Positions 13,494 to 19,691 of a stretch of DNA of 22,963 nucleotides are shown here, one piece after another. How positions within the stretch are numbered: the first letter of the stretch is position 1; each line of letters begins with the position of its first letter. The position numbers were made by a program, and so were the translations under genes. Source of the DNA: a virus. Under the pieces are notes generated by a model, which saw only the letters and a list, made by a program, of their open reading frames with translations, had not been told where the DNA came from and made no database searches. The stretch is from positions 1 through 22,963 of IMG/VR virus record IMGVR_UViG_3300017951_000145. One strand, given 5' to 3'.

Positions 13494-14477
13494 ATGACAA
13501 TTGCCGCTAAGATCTCGTCTACCGAATTGACGGCACAGGTAACTGCTCGCTTTTCGGGTAAGTACCTGGAAGGGCGGCTGATCAACGCTGCTGGCACTTC
13601 CTACATTCCTGGAACAACCGACGACACTACGTTCCTTAGCTTTGAGCCAGCGCTTGGAACTGGTGGATATCAGCGGCAAATCATCAAGTACGAGCCAGCA
13701 GACATCTTGGCTTATAGTGACGACGGCGTGCCCCTCAATAGGAAGGCGACTATTTTCGCTCATGACGGAGGCGGTACGAGTATCGACTTCAGTCATGTCG
13801 CGCTGGTTTGGAGCACTGGAAATGCTCTGACTCTTGGTGCAGTAACAACCGCTCCAAGTGCTGGCGTAGACGGAACCTACACAAACATTCCCGTCACCAC
13901 GCTTGGCGGAGAAGTCAGAGAAGTGGGGTCGTTTAGCACTACAACGCCATTCACCGCTTCCCAGGCAGCTGCGGCGGTTACGATTAGCGGCGGGTCTGGA
14001 ACGGGGGCTACTGCCACTGTCGACACAGACTCCTCTGGCAATGTTGTTGCCGCCAATATCACTGGAGGTGGCTCCAACTATGTTGCTGGTGACAGTATTA
14101 CTATTACCGAGAGTGGTGGTACCCCTGGCGTTGCCACGGCAACTGTGGTCTTAGTTGACGGCGCTAATCTTCTTGTAGACCTGACAATTTCCAACAGTGG
14201 GGCAGCTACTACTGACTACGCTCTGACAATCGCGACACCTGGCTTTGGGTTTGAGGACGGAGACTCCGTGACTATTCTAGACGGAACACTCGCTGGGTTG
14301 GGCGCAATTACTGGCGGTGCTGGAAACTTAGTCTTCACTGTTGGTACTACCACCACAAGTACTGACGCTGGCGACATTCTGTCTGTAGCAGAGACCGCTA
14401 GCGCTGTTGTCCTCGATGGAGGGAACGAAGCAGTCTTCTACTGGGACCTCAAGCAGTTTGGATTCTACTCAGTCTGA
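13494..14477 (+). CDS. Tail protein with Gly/Thr-rich beta repeats, 327 aa
   Basis: Residues about 1-105 form a globular beta-rich head (MTIAAKISSTELTAQVTARF; FLSFEPALGTGGYQRQIIKY near 43). From about residue 160 there are repeat-type domains: ATATVDTDSSGNVVAANITG (about 173) with NYVAGDSITITESG, and a more diverged unit with TPGFGFEDGDSVTILDG (about 246). The first repeat is clearly similar to the readthrough extension of the tail tube gene at 6799-7044 (ATADTDSSGNLTAINITSAG). Such domains are common surface modules in cyanophage structural proteins and may bind host glycans, which I infer. Its stop overlaps the next start (TGATG at 14475-14479), showing coupling. Confidence 0.75.
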   Translation: MTIAAKISSTELTAQVTARFSGKYLEGRLINAAGTSYIPGTTDDTTFLSFEPALGTGGYQRQIIKYEPADILAYSDDGVPLNRKATIFAHDGGGTSIDFSHVALVWSTGNALTLGAVTTAPSAGVDGTYTNIPVTTLGGEVREVGSFSTTTPFTASQAAAAVTISGGSGTGATATVDTDSSGNVVAANITGGGSNYVAGDSITITESGGTPGVATATVVLVDGANLLVDLTISNSGAATTDYALTIATPGFGFEDGDSVTILDGTLAGLGAITGGAGNLVFTVGTTTTSTDAGDILSVAETASAVVLDGGNEAVFYWDLKQFGFYSV

Positions 14478-14740
14478 TGGCACTTATCGATGAACTGAAA
14501 GAGATCAGCTTTGCCGAGCGAATCGCTGACGTCGAGCGGCGTGACAAGGGCTATCTTGTTCAAGGCGACTTTGAGGGCAGCGTCACGGGCTACTGGGTCA
14601 AGCTTGATGAATCTGGTGCTGGAATCGTCACCTTCAATAATAAGGAGTACGTCACAGAAACGATCGGCTTTGTGTCTTTGCCAAAAGGTACAGCAGTAGA
14701 ACTTAGCTTCGCCGACGGCACTTATTTTAGCAAGTATTGA
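14477..14740 (+). CDS. Small tail-module protein, 87 aa, unknown
   Basis: ATG 14477 overlaps the previous stop by one base. The product (start MALIDELKEISFAERIADVE) has a helical acidic N-terminus, then a compact beta part (GSVTGYWVKLDESGAGIVTF near 37). It has no cysteines and no membrane segment. It forms part of a tightly packed run of small genes (14477-15259), presumably read from the transcript of the repeat-protein gene. No family is recognised; a tail-tip accessory or fibre-chaperone role is possible. Confidence 0.68.
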   Translation: MALIDELKEISFAERIADVERRDKGYLVQGDFEGSVTGYWVKLDESGAGIVTFNNKEYVTETIGFVSLPKGTAVELSFADGTYFSKY

Positions 14741-14741
14741 C

Positions 14742-14954
14742 ATGGCTATCAATCCCTCCCAACTTGGCGCACAACCGATTACGTCTAACTACGACGTGAC
14801 GATCGAACTGCTTGTAACCAGGCCAAGTCCTGGGGCTTACAACGCTACCGCTGATACGCCGAACAAGCTGGTGGGGTATTACGACGCAATCATGGATCAT
14901 GTAGAACTCTACATTGTCGACAATACTGGTTACAGGTATCTGAGGATAGCTTAA
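14742..14954 (+). CDS. Small virion-type protein, 70 aa, unknown
   Basis: One base separates the previous TGA and this ATG. The protein starts MAINPSQLGAQPITSNYDVT and is a short beta-rich protein (YDVTIELLVTRPS; DHVELYIVDNTGYRYLRIA at the C-terminus). The stop overlaps the next start as TAATG. The first four residues, MAIN, are shared with the next gene, so a short duplication is possible. The central YNATADTPNKLVGYYDAIMD is plausible for a small fold that interacts with a larger tail protein. Function unknown. Confidence 0.65.
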   Translation: MAINPSQLGAQPITSNYDVTIELLVTRPSPGAYNATADTPNKLVGYYDAIMDHVELYIVDNTGYRYLRIA

Positions 14955-15259
14955 TGGCAATCAATAGCGGACGAATTGCAGCTGGCCCGACAAAGACGAG
15001 AGTGGCAGCCAAGACAAATTGCGTCAGCATAACAAATACTACTCCACCGAACTCTTACCCGAGAGTCTCTCCAGAGACGGGCTCGCTCGAGACTATCGAT
15101 CAAAGCCCGCAAAGGGAAGGCCAGGTGCTGTGCTACAACGCGCAGAACGACACGGCGTTATATGTTGTAGTAGACATTGGTGGCACACTTACCTGGAAGC
15201 GTTGCGCGGCCATTACTGGCTACATCGATTCGACAACTGGAAAACCATTTGGCCTTTGA
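14954..15259 (+). CDS. Small virion-type protein, 101 aa, unknown
   Basis: The gene overlaps the previous stop by one base. It starts MAINSGRIAAGPTKTRVAAK and has a middle rich in Ser/Pro/Thr, then EGQVLCYNAQNDTALYVVVD near residue 56 and a C-terminal ITGYIDSTTGKPFGL. The EGQVLCYNAQ...ALYVVVD segment resembles phrases in phage fibre and head-decoration proteins where a domain reports a state as a string of beta-strands. It contains three cysteines. Function unknown; it is probably a virion accessory next to the Cys-rich protein. Confidence 0.65.
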   Translation: MAINSGRIAAGPTKTRVAAKTNCVSITNTTPPNSYPRVSPETGSLETIDQSPQREGQVLCYNAQNDTALYVVVDIGGTLTWKRCAAITGYIDSTTGKPFGL

Positions 15260-15260
15260 C

Positions 15261-15268
15261 GGTATCCT
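15261..15268 (+). promoter_or_regulatory. Late-promoter-like octamer GGTATCCT
   Basis: GGTATCCT ends 21 nt before GTG 15289 and 12 nt before TTG 15280, so the spacing rule favours GTG 15289. Confidence 0.5.
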
Positions 15269-15288
15269 AATCCAGTCGCTTGTGGCTG

Positions 15289-16482
15289 GTGAGCTGGAAC
15301 TTTTGGCGAAAGGTTGACGAGTTAGACAGAAGGACTAGCGACCCCAATCGGATTGCTGAAGATGCGCGTTCTGGCTTTTCTTTCACGAACGAAAGCTTTC
15401 TTGACAACGAGCTCTTCAGAAAAACCAGTAACTCTGAATGTAACGGAAGCCGCGACTGCGGATCTGGATTCGCCTGCATTGATGGTAAGTGTACCAAAAT
15501 CCACACCAGGGGCGGTGGCAACTGGACGCCGAACAGCTGTGGCGACGATAGCGTAACCCGGGCTTGCACCAAGGGCGACAAGTCTGGGAGTAACGATAAA
15601 TGTACACAGCCGACGCCAGGGAACTGCGACAAAGATCCTATCTGCCCTGGAGAGCGCTGTTGCAGGCAACAGGAAGATGGGTCGATTCGCTGTGTCTGCG
15701 GATCATGCGATCAAATCGATGCCTCTAGGTGTAACGTGTACTGCGACCAGTATTACAAAACTTGGGGGGATGTTTTGGCTGGTTGCTACAAGAGGGACGT
15801 GGAAGGTTTTGGCGAGTGCGGTGGCAATATCTGCGATGAATGCAAGTTCTGCGAAAGCGACTTTGTCGGCTCAAATTTTGGCACATGCGAGCTAGGCAAC
15901 CAGGGCGATCCGTTCAACCCTCTGCCGTGCCATTGCTTTCCAAGGTGCAGCGAAGAGTGCCACGTCTGCAACAAAGACGTAAACAGTTCAAGGTTTGGAG
16001 ATTGTCAGTACTCTGCGCAGAATTGCAGCGAGTGCTGTGCTATATCTAACTACGACTGTCCTCAGTGCGCTAGGTTCTTCCCAGGCTTTAGTTACCACTG
16101 CGAGCCAGTGACCAGCGCGAAGAATTGCATCAGTGCGCTACAGGAAAAGCTTTATAATCAATGCGCGGAAGATTGTGCTACCAAGCCAGACCCCTGCGCC
16201 TCTACGGGCGCCACCAGCCGCTGCATTGACGGCAGCGCACCTGTGGATCCCGATACTAACCCAGAGGGGCCAGCGGGTATCAGCTGCCCACAAGGGAAGA
16301 CGTGTCAGTACGCTGGCTACGTGGAGATCGGTGGCAAGACTTGTTATCTCTACAACACCTGGGTCACTGCTGACATTCCAGCAGAATGCAAGGAGGTCGA
16401 CTGCAACTGCCACATCGACTGTCCTGATTGTCAGCTGTGCGGAGCTGACGGTAAGTGCTATCCCGATCCAGTCTGTAGCTAG
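15289..16482 (+). CDS. Cysteine-rich virion-type protein, 397 aa
   Basis: GTG 15289 (MSWNFWRKVDELDRRTSDPN) is preferred from octamer spacing; TTG 15280 adds three residues. The first 50 residues have no cysteine and are charged. The remainder carries about 50 cysteines (about 12.6% of the protein), in CxxC, CC and Cx(4-8)C patterns: CNGSRDCGSGFACIDGKC (about 51), ICDECKFC (about 182), PCHCFPRCSEECHVC (about 212) and VDCNCHIDCPDCQLC near the end. The patterns look like metal-binding knuckles or disulphide-stabilised EGF-like modules. No signal peptide is apparent. In a virion the cysteines could be oxidised after lysis, or bind zinc or iron-sulphur. It probably belongs to the tail tip or fibres. 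I do not recognise a named family. Confidence 0.8.
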   Translation: MSWNFWRKVDELDRRTSDPNRIAEDARSGFSFTNESFLDNELFRKTSNSECNGSRDCGSGFACIDGKCTKIHTRGGGNWTPNSCGDDSVTRACTKGDKSGSNDKCTQPTPGNCDKDPICPGERCCRQQEDGSIRCVCGSCDQIDASRCNVYCDQYYKTWGDVLAGCYKRDVEGFGECGGNICDECKFCESDFVGSNFGTCELGNQGDPFNPLPCHCFPRCSEECHVCNKDVNSSRFGDCQYSAQNCSECCAISNYDCPQCARFFPGFSYHCEPVTSAKNCISALQEKLYNQCAEDCATKPDPCASTGATSRCIDGSAPVDPDTNPEGPAGISCPQGKTCQYAGYVEIGGKTCYLYNTWVTADIPAECKEVDCNCHIDCPDCQLCGADGKCYPDPVCS

Positions 16483-16489
16483 GAACCCT
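16482..16489 (+). promoter_or_regulatory. Late-promoter-like octamer GGAACCCT
   Basis: GGAACCCT ends 21 nt before GTG 16510 and begins on the last base of the Cys-rich gene's TAG. TAGGAACCCTA (16480-16490) again has the TAGG-N3-CCTA form. Confidence 0.5.
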
Positions 16490-16509
16490 AGCCTAGCTTC
16501 TATTGGTCC

Positions 16510-17625
16510 GTGGCAGTTTTTCCTGATCGCATTGTTCTGAAGAACTCCACGGACAGCCAGGCAGCCATTGAGGCAGCTATTGGCAACGGTGGATCCGATC
16601 AAATCACCCAGGGTGAGATCGTTGTTGGGCTAGAAGCTAACGCCGTTGCCCTCTATGCGATAGACGGCACTGGCAACGTCGTGAGAATCAGTAGCACTGG
16701 GGCTATCGCCAACCTTGGAGATTTGATCGATGTAGACCTCACTACACCCGCAACAGACGGGCAGGTCATTGCATATAACTCAACAAGCGGCAACTGGGAA
16801 CCCGTTGATCCTGGAACTGTTACTAGCGTAGACATCATTGGGGGTACGGGGCTGACGTCCAGTGGCGGGCCTGTAACTACTGCTGGCACAATTACTATAG
16901 ACCTGGATAATACCGCTGTCACCCCTGGCAGCTACACGAATGCAGATATTACGGTCGATGCCCAAGGTCGAATTACGGCGGCCGCTAATGGCGCGGCCCC
17001 CAGCACTTCTATTGACGACCTGACCGATGTAGACACGTCAACAACTCCACCTACCAATGACCAGGTGCTGATTTGGAACGAGACTAATTGGGTTCCTGGT
17101 GACGCTGCCGCAGGTGGTGGTGGGTCTACTGGTACCCGTCTCACAGAAAGCCAGACGGCCGCCAGCGGTGCTGCCACTTTTGTTGGCATAGGACATTCAG
17201 GCACTTTAGTAGAGGTAACCTCATCACTTGATGCCTGGATCGTTATCTACGGATCAGCTGCTGATAGGACCAGCGACTCGGGGAGAGCCTATAACACCGA
17301 TCCATCTCCAGGGTCTGGCGTTCTTGCTGAGTTCTATGTTACAGCTGGTAGCACCATTCTCGCCACCCCTGGTACGACATACTTCAACAATGACACCACC
17401 ATGACCGAGGCCATCTACGCCGCAGTCAGGGATCAGGCTGGAGCGAATGTCAACTCCCAGGTAACTATTACGGCTTACGGTCACCAGGCTCTTCAGGGTG
17501 CTTCCGTTCGCACTGCCCTCGGGATTGGTGAATACGCAGACGACGCAGCTGCCGGCACTGGCGGAGTAGCTTCTGGAGCCATGTATTACAACACAACTTC
17601 TAGCGACTACCGACTCAAGACCTGA
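16510..17625 (+). CDS. Tail fibre-type protein, 371 aa
   Basis: GTG 16510 fits the octamer spacing (21 nt). The start MAVFPDRIVLKNSTDSQAAI is followed by fibre-like text: IANLGDLIDVDLTTPATDGQ (about 68), GNWEPVDPGTVTSVDIIGGT (about 94) and YTNADITVDAQGRITAAANG (about 142). A second LTDVDTSTTPPTNDQVLIWN unit (about 172) shows that residues about 68-100 and 170-200 are internal repeats. A Gly-rich hinge (AAAGGGGSTG, about 201) separates a C-terminal globular beta domain. The protein ends GAMYYNTTSSDYRLKT. Such proteins form trimeric, host-contacting fibres; no chaperone or hydrolase motif is visible. Confidence 0.82.
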   Translation: MAVFPDRIVLKNSTDSQAAIEAAIGNGGSDQITQGEIVVGLEANAVALYAIDGTGNVVRISSTGAIANLGDLIDVDLTTPATDGQVIAYNSTSGNWEPVDPGTVTSVDIIGGTGLTSSGGPVTTAGTITIDLDNTAVTPGSYTNADITVDAQGRITAAANGAAPSTSIDDLTDVDTSTTPPTNDQVLIWNETNWVPGDAAAGGGGSTGTRLTESQTAASGAATFVGIGHSGTLVEVTSSLDAWIVIYGSAADRTSDSGRAYNTDPSPGSGVLAEFYVTAGSTILATPGTTYFNNDTTMTEAIYAAVRDQAGANVNSQVTITAYGHQALQGASVRTALGIGEYADDAAAGTGGVASGAMYYNTTSSDYRLKT

Positions 17626-17627
17626 TC

Positions 17628-17635
17628 GGTACCCT
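17628..17635 (+). promoter_or_regulatory. Late-promoter-like octamer GGTACCCT
   Basis: GGTACCCT ends 21 nt before ATG 17656. The downstream bases AGCCCAGCTT resemble those after the octamers at 7106 and 16482. Confidence 0.5.
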
Positions 17636-17655
17636 AGCCCAGCTTTCGGTCAAGG

Positions 17656-18030
17656 ATGGACATTCGCGAGGAACTGAAGTCAGCAGGAGTATATCCTCAA
17701 GGCCCTGTTTCGGCGTGGCCGCAGGGCCGTAATAATACCTTGATGAACCAGGCCAGGGAAAGAGGTAGGGCTGGTCTTCAGTCCGCTACCAAAGTAAGTG
17801 CCTCTACTGGAAAGATGGCAGCGGGACTCTTGAAGACGGCCGGACAAGCCCTGCGCCACGGAAAAGTGTCTGAGGTCATCCGAAACGAGCGCTACGAGAC
17901 CTGCAAGGCGTGCCCCGCCTTTATCGAGAGCTCCAAGCGCTGCTCTGATTGCGGCTGCTTTATGGAAGCCAAGACCTGGGTTGGCGGTGATCCTAAGGCG
18001 CTTTGCCCTCAGAAGAAGTGGGAGCGCTGA
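17656..18030 (+). CDS. CGC-type zinc-binding protein, 124 aa
   Basis: The C-terminal 50 residues contain CKACPAFIESSKRCSDCGCFMEAKTWVGGDPKALCPQKKW, here in parts: CKACP (about 83), RCSDCGCFM (about 94) and CPQKKW (about 116). This pattern is a small zinc-binding domain seen in many tailed-phage proteins, including cyanophages (the DUF6171-like group). The N-terminal part (MDIREELKSAGVYPQGPVSA) is basic and probably flexible with helices around ATGKMAAGLLKTAGQALRHG. It is likely a virion or assembly accessory; function is not established. It has one base between its TGA and the next ATG, so the two genes are coupled. Confidence 0.75.
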   Translation: MDIREELKSAGVYPQGPVSAWPQGRNNTLMNQARERGRAGLQSATKVSASTGKMAAGLLKTAGQALRHGKVSEVIRNERYETCKACPAFIESSKRCSDCGCFMEAKTWVGGDPKALCPQKKWER

Positions 18031-18031
18031 C

Positions 18032-18643
18032 ATGAGCTGCCCAACTGTAGACATGGAGAGCTGCGACAAAAAATGCAAGTGTTTTGGAGGCCCATGTAAT
18101 GGCCTGGCTTACGATTGTGCCGATCCGTGTCCTGGTTTGTATGAAGAGTTTAACGAAAATACATGCAGCTGTGATACAACAAACAAGCTTGGGGTATGGC
18201 GTTGGATCGGAAGTATTACCAGATTCTGCGGTACCTCCTGTATTTCCACTCAGCCCAACGGTACTACAATTATTGACGACGCCTGGTGGGATATCAATGG
18301 CAACGGTGTTCTTATCGAGAACCTCAACGAAAAGCCCACGATCTTCGGGACTGACCTGATCTGTACCTATGACCTTTCTGTGACATCTCGATGCCGTGAG
18401 GTGACTGGGTTCGAGTCGAGCTTTTACATGGAGAAAATCGGCCCCTGTAACTCTGATGCTGACGGCATCGGTGGCGACAAATTCAGGTCGCCAAACTTAA
18501 AAATAGGCAAGGTAAGCCCTGGGCCAGATCCTAATGTCTGCTACGCTTCTGGTTTTGTGGCCCCAGGAAGCACCTTGCGTATGACGGTCGCCATCGGTTC
18601 TTATGTCGAGGCTACTGGGTACTGGTACTGGTATAGCGAATAG
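18032..18643 (+). CDS. Virion-type protein with Cys-rich N-terminus, 203 aa
   Basis: ATG 18032 has GGGAG about 8 nt upstream; the frame is open earlier, but that part overlaps the zinc protein gene. Residues 1-50 carry about ten cysteines (CDKKCKCFGGPC at 11-22; CADPCPGLYEEF near 29; CSCD near 45). The remainder is a beta-rich domain starting LGVWRWIGSITRFCGT (about 53), with DAWWDINGNGVLIENL (about 83) and a C-terminal VEATGYWYWYSE. The W/Y-rich strands suggest a surface domain, perhaps carbohydrate-binding. It shares its cysteine bias with the 15289 protein and the 17656 protein, so the three may work together. Stop is TAG. Confidence 0.7.
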   Translation: MSCPTVDMESCDKKCKCFGGPCNGLAYDCADPCPGLYEEFNENTCSCDTTNKLGVWRWIGSITRFCGTSCISTQPNGTTIIDDAWWDINGNGVLIENLNEKPTIFGTDLICTYDLSVTSRCREVTGFESSFYMEKIGPCNSDADGIGGDKFRSPNLKIGKVSPGPDPNVCYASGFVAPGSTLRMTVAIGSYVEATGYWYWYSE

Positions 18644-18652
18644 CGATCGATT

Positions 18653-18660
18653 GGCATACT
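18653..18660 (+). promoter_or_regulatory. Promoter-like octamer GGCATACT of the scaffold gene
   Basis: GGCATACT fits the late octamer but lies 43 nt before ATG 18703 because a stem-loop is inserted after it. Confidence 0.5.
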
Positions 18661-18685
18661 ACCCCTGTAACATTCTTGCAGGGGT
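18661..18685 (+). other. Leader stem-loop of the scaffold gene
   Basis: ACCCCTG (18661-18667) pairs with CAGGGGT (18679-18685) in a perfect 7-bp stem with an 11-nt loop. There is no T tract, so it is not a terminator. It begins directly after the octamer, near the expected 5' end of the mRNA, where it may protect the transcript. Confidence 0.6.
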
Positions 18686-18702
18686 GATCCCTGCCTTACA
18701 AC

Positions 18703-19440
18703 ATGGCTGAAGAGAACCTCCAGCAAACCGCAGCAGAGACTGCCGCATCTGAAGCTTCTGCTCCCGCTCCATCCTCGACCGACGACATGATGCCCCGCTC
18801 TGAAGCGGACAATCTGCTTAAGGCGCTGAAGGCTGAGCGCGAAGCCCGCAAGCAATACGAGCGCGAGGTCAAAGAAACCAAGGCTCACCTGGAAAAATTC
18901 GCAGAAATCAATCCCGAGGAATACACTAAACTGCAACAGGAGGCCGCCGAGGCCGCTCGCCTGCAGGCTCAGTGGGGTGAAGCACGCGACGCCATCGAAA
19001 CCAAGTATTCTCAGCAAGCTCAAGAAGCTCGCAAAGAGGCGGAGTCGGCGACCGCGGCTCTGGCTGCCTACAAGAAGCAGTACGCCTTAGAGAAGGTGTT
19101 TAATGCTGCAGGTGGCCGCACTGACTCTGTGGACGGTGTGTCATTCTTCGACCTGATGGCCGGTCAGCTCGGTGGCAACTTCCGCCAAGAGGCCGATGGT
19201 TCTCTGACTGTTATCGACGCAGCCGGAGATCCCTTGCTCGATAAGGAATCTGGCAAACGAATTACTCCAGAAGATTACCTGGCTAGCTACAAGCATCACC
19301 CTGTTTTTGGTACTTTCTTCCGTGGCGCCAAAGGCAGCGGCGCTGGCATCGGTTATGGTGGTACGGATGCTAACGGGTTGCCGGTGGAGGACCTGACTGG
19401 GTTGAGTTCTACAGAGTTGTTTCAACGTGCCTTTGGCTAG
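18703..19440 (+). CDS. Capsid scaffold protein, 245 aa
   Basis: It starts MAEENLQQTAAETAASEASA, an Ala/Glu/Ser-rich disordered N-terminus. Residues about 30-130 are a charged coiled coil (ALKAEREARKQYEREVKETK near 45; EARKEAESATAALAAYKKQY near 108). The rest has a short globular part with TDSVDGVSFFDLMAGQLGGN (about 141) and an ending LSSTELFQRAFG. This composition and the position directly before the capsid gene identify a scaffold. It would organise capsid subunits during prohead assembly and then be removed. No protease motif is visible in it, so a separate protease or simple exit is needed. It ends in TAG before a terminator. Confidence 0.85.
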   Translation: MAEENLQQTAAETAASEASAPAPSSTDDMMPRSEADNLLKALKAEREARKQYEREVKETKAHLEKFAEINPEEYTKLQQEAAEAARLQAQWGEARDAIETKYSQQAQEARKEAESATAALAAYKKQYALEKVFNAAGGRTDSVDGVSFFDLMAGQLGGNFRQEADGSLTVIDAAGDPLLDKESGKRITPEDYLASYKHHPVFGTFFRGAKGSGAGIGYGGTDANGLPVEDLTGLSSTELFQRAFG

Positions 19441-19468
19441 ACTGGTATGGCTGGTACCTGATACTCCT

Positions 19469-19489
19469 GGGCCTTTCGGGGCCTTTTTT
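19469..19489 (+). terminator. Probable Rho-independent terminator after scaffold gene
   Basis: GGCC (19470-19473) can pair with GGCC (19480-19483) around TTTCGG, with G19469-T19484 extending the stem, followed by TTTTTT. The stem is short, so readthrough into the capsid gene is likely. Confidence 0.6.
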
Positions 19490-19553
19490 AATGGCAGCCT
19501 GCAGGTCATTACCAAAGCCGAAAACCTGTCCAAGGGGGCGAAAATACAGTTTA

Positions 19554-19642
19554 GGCATAATAACAGTAGCAGCCCCGTAGGGAAGCTCTGAGACGGAGTG
19601 GACTGAAAGGGTGCGATTGTTGAGATGGTTGTGACAATCATC
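19554..19642 (+). promoter_or_regulatory. Capsid gene promoter-like element and leader hairpin
   Basis: GGCATAAT (19554-19561) is like the late octamer but closer to a consensus -10. It lies 131 nt before ATG 19692, giving a leader of roughly 120 nt. GATGGTTG (19624-19631) pairs with CAATCATC (19635-19642) around TGA, an 8-bp stem with one G-T pair. A TAAGGT ribosome site lies 8 nt before the ATG. The rest of the 250-nt gap shows no credible ORF. Confidence 0.5.
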
Positions 19643-19691
19643 GAAACGCTAACACCCAATTCTTTGTTCATCTCTATCTAAGGTATTTATC

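Noticed and set aside
13146-13796. Minus-strand open frame of 216 codons
   Set aside because: It spans the hub end and the next gene, both well supported, and would run across the promoter-like octamer at 13463.
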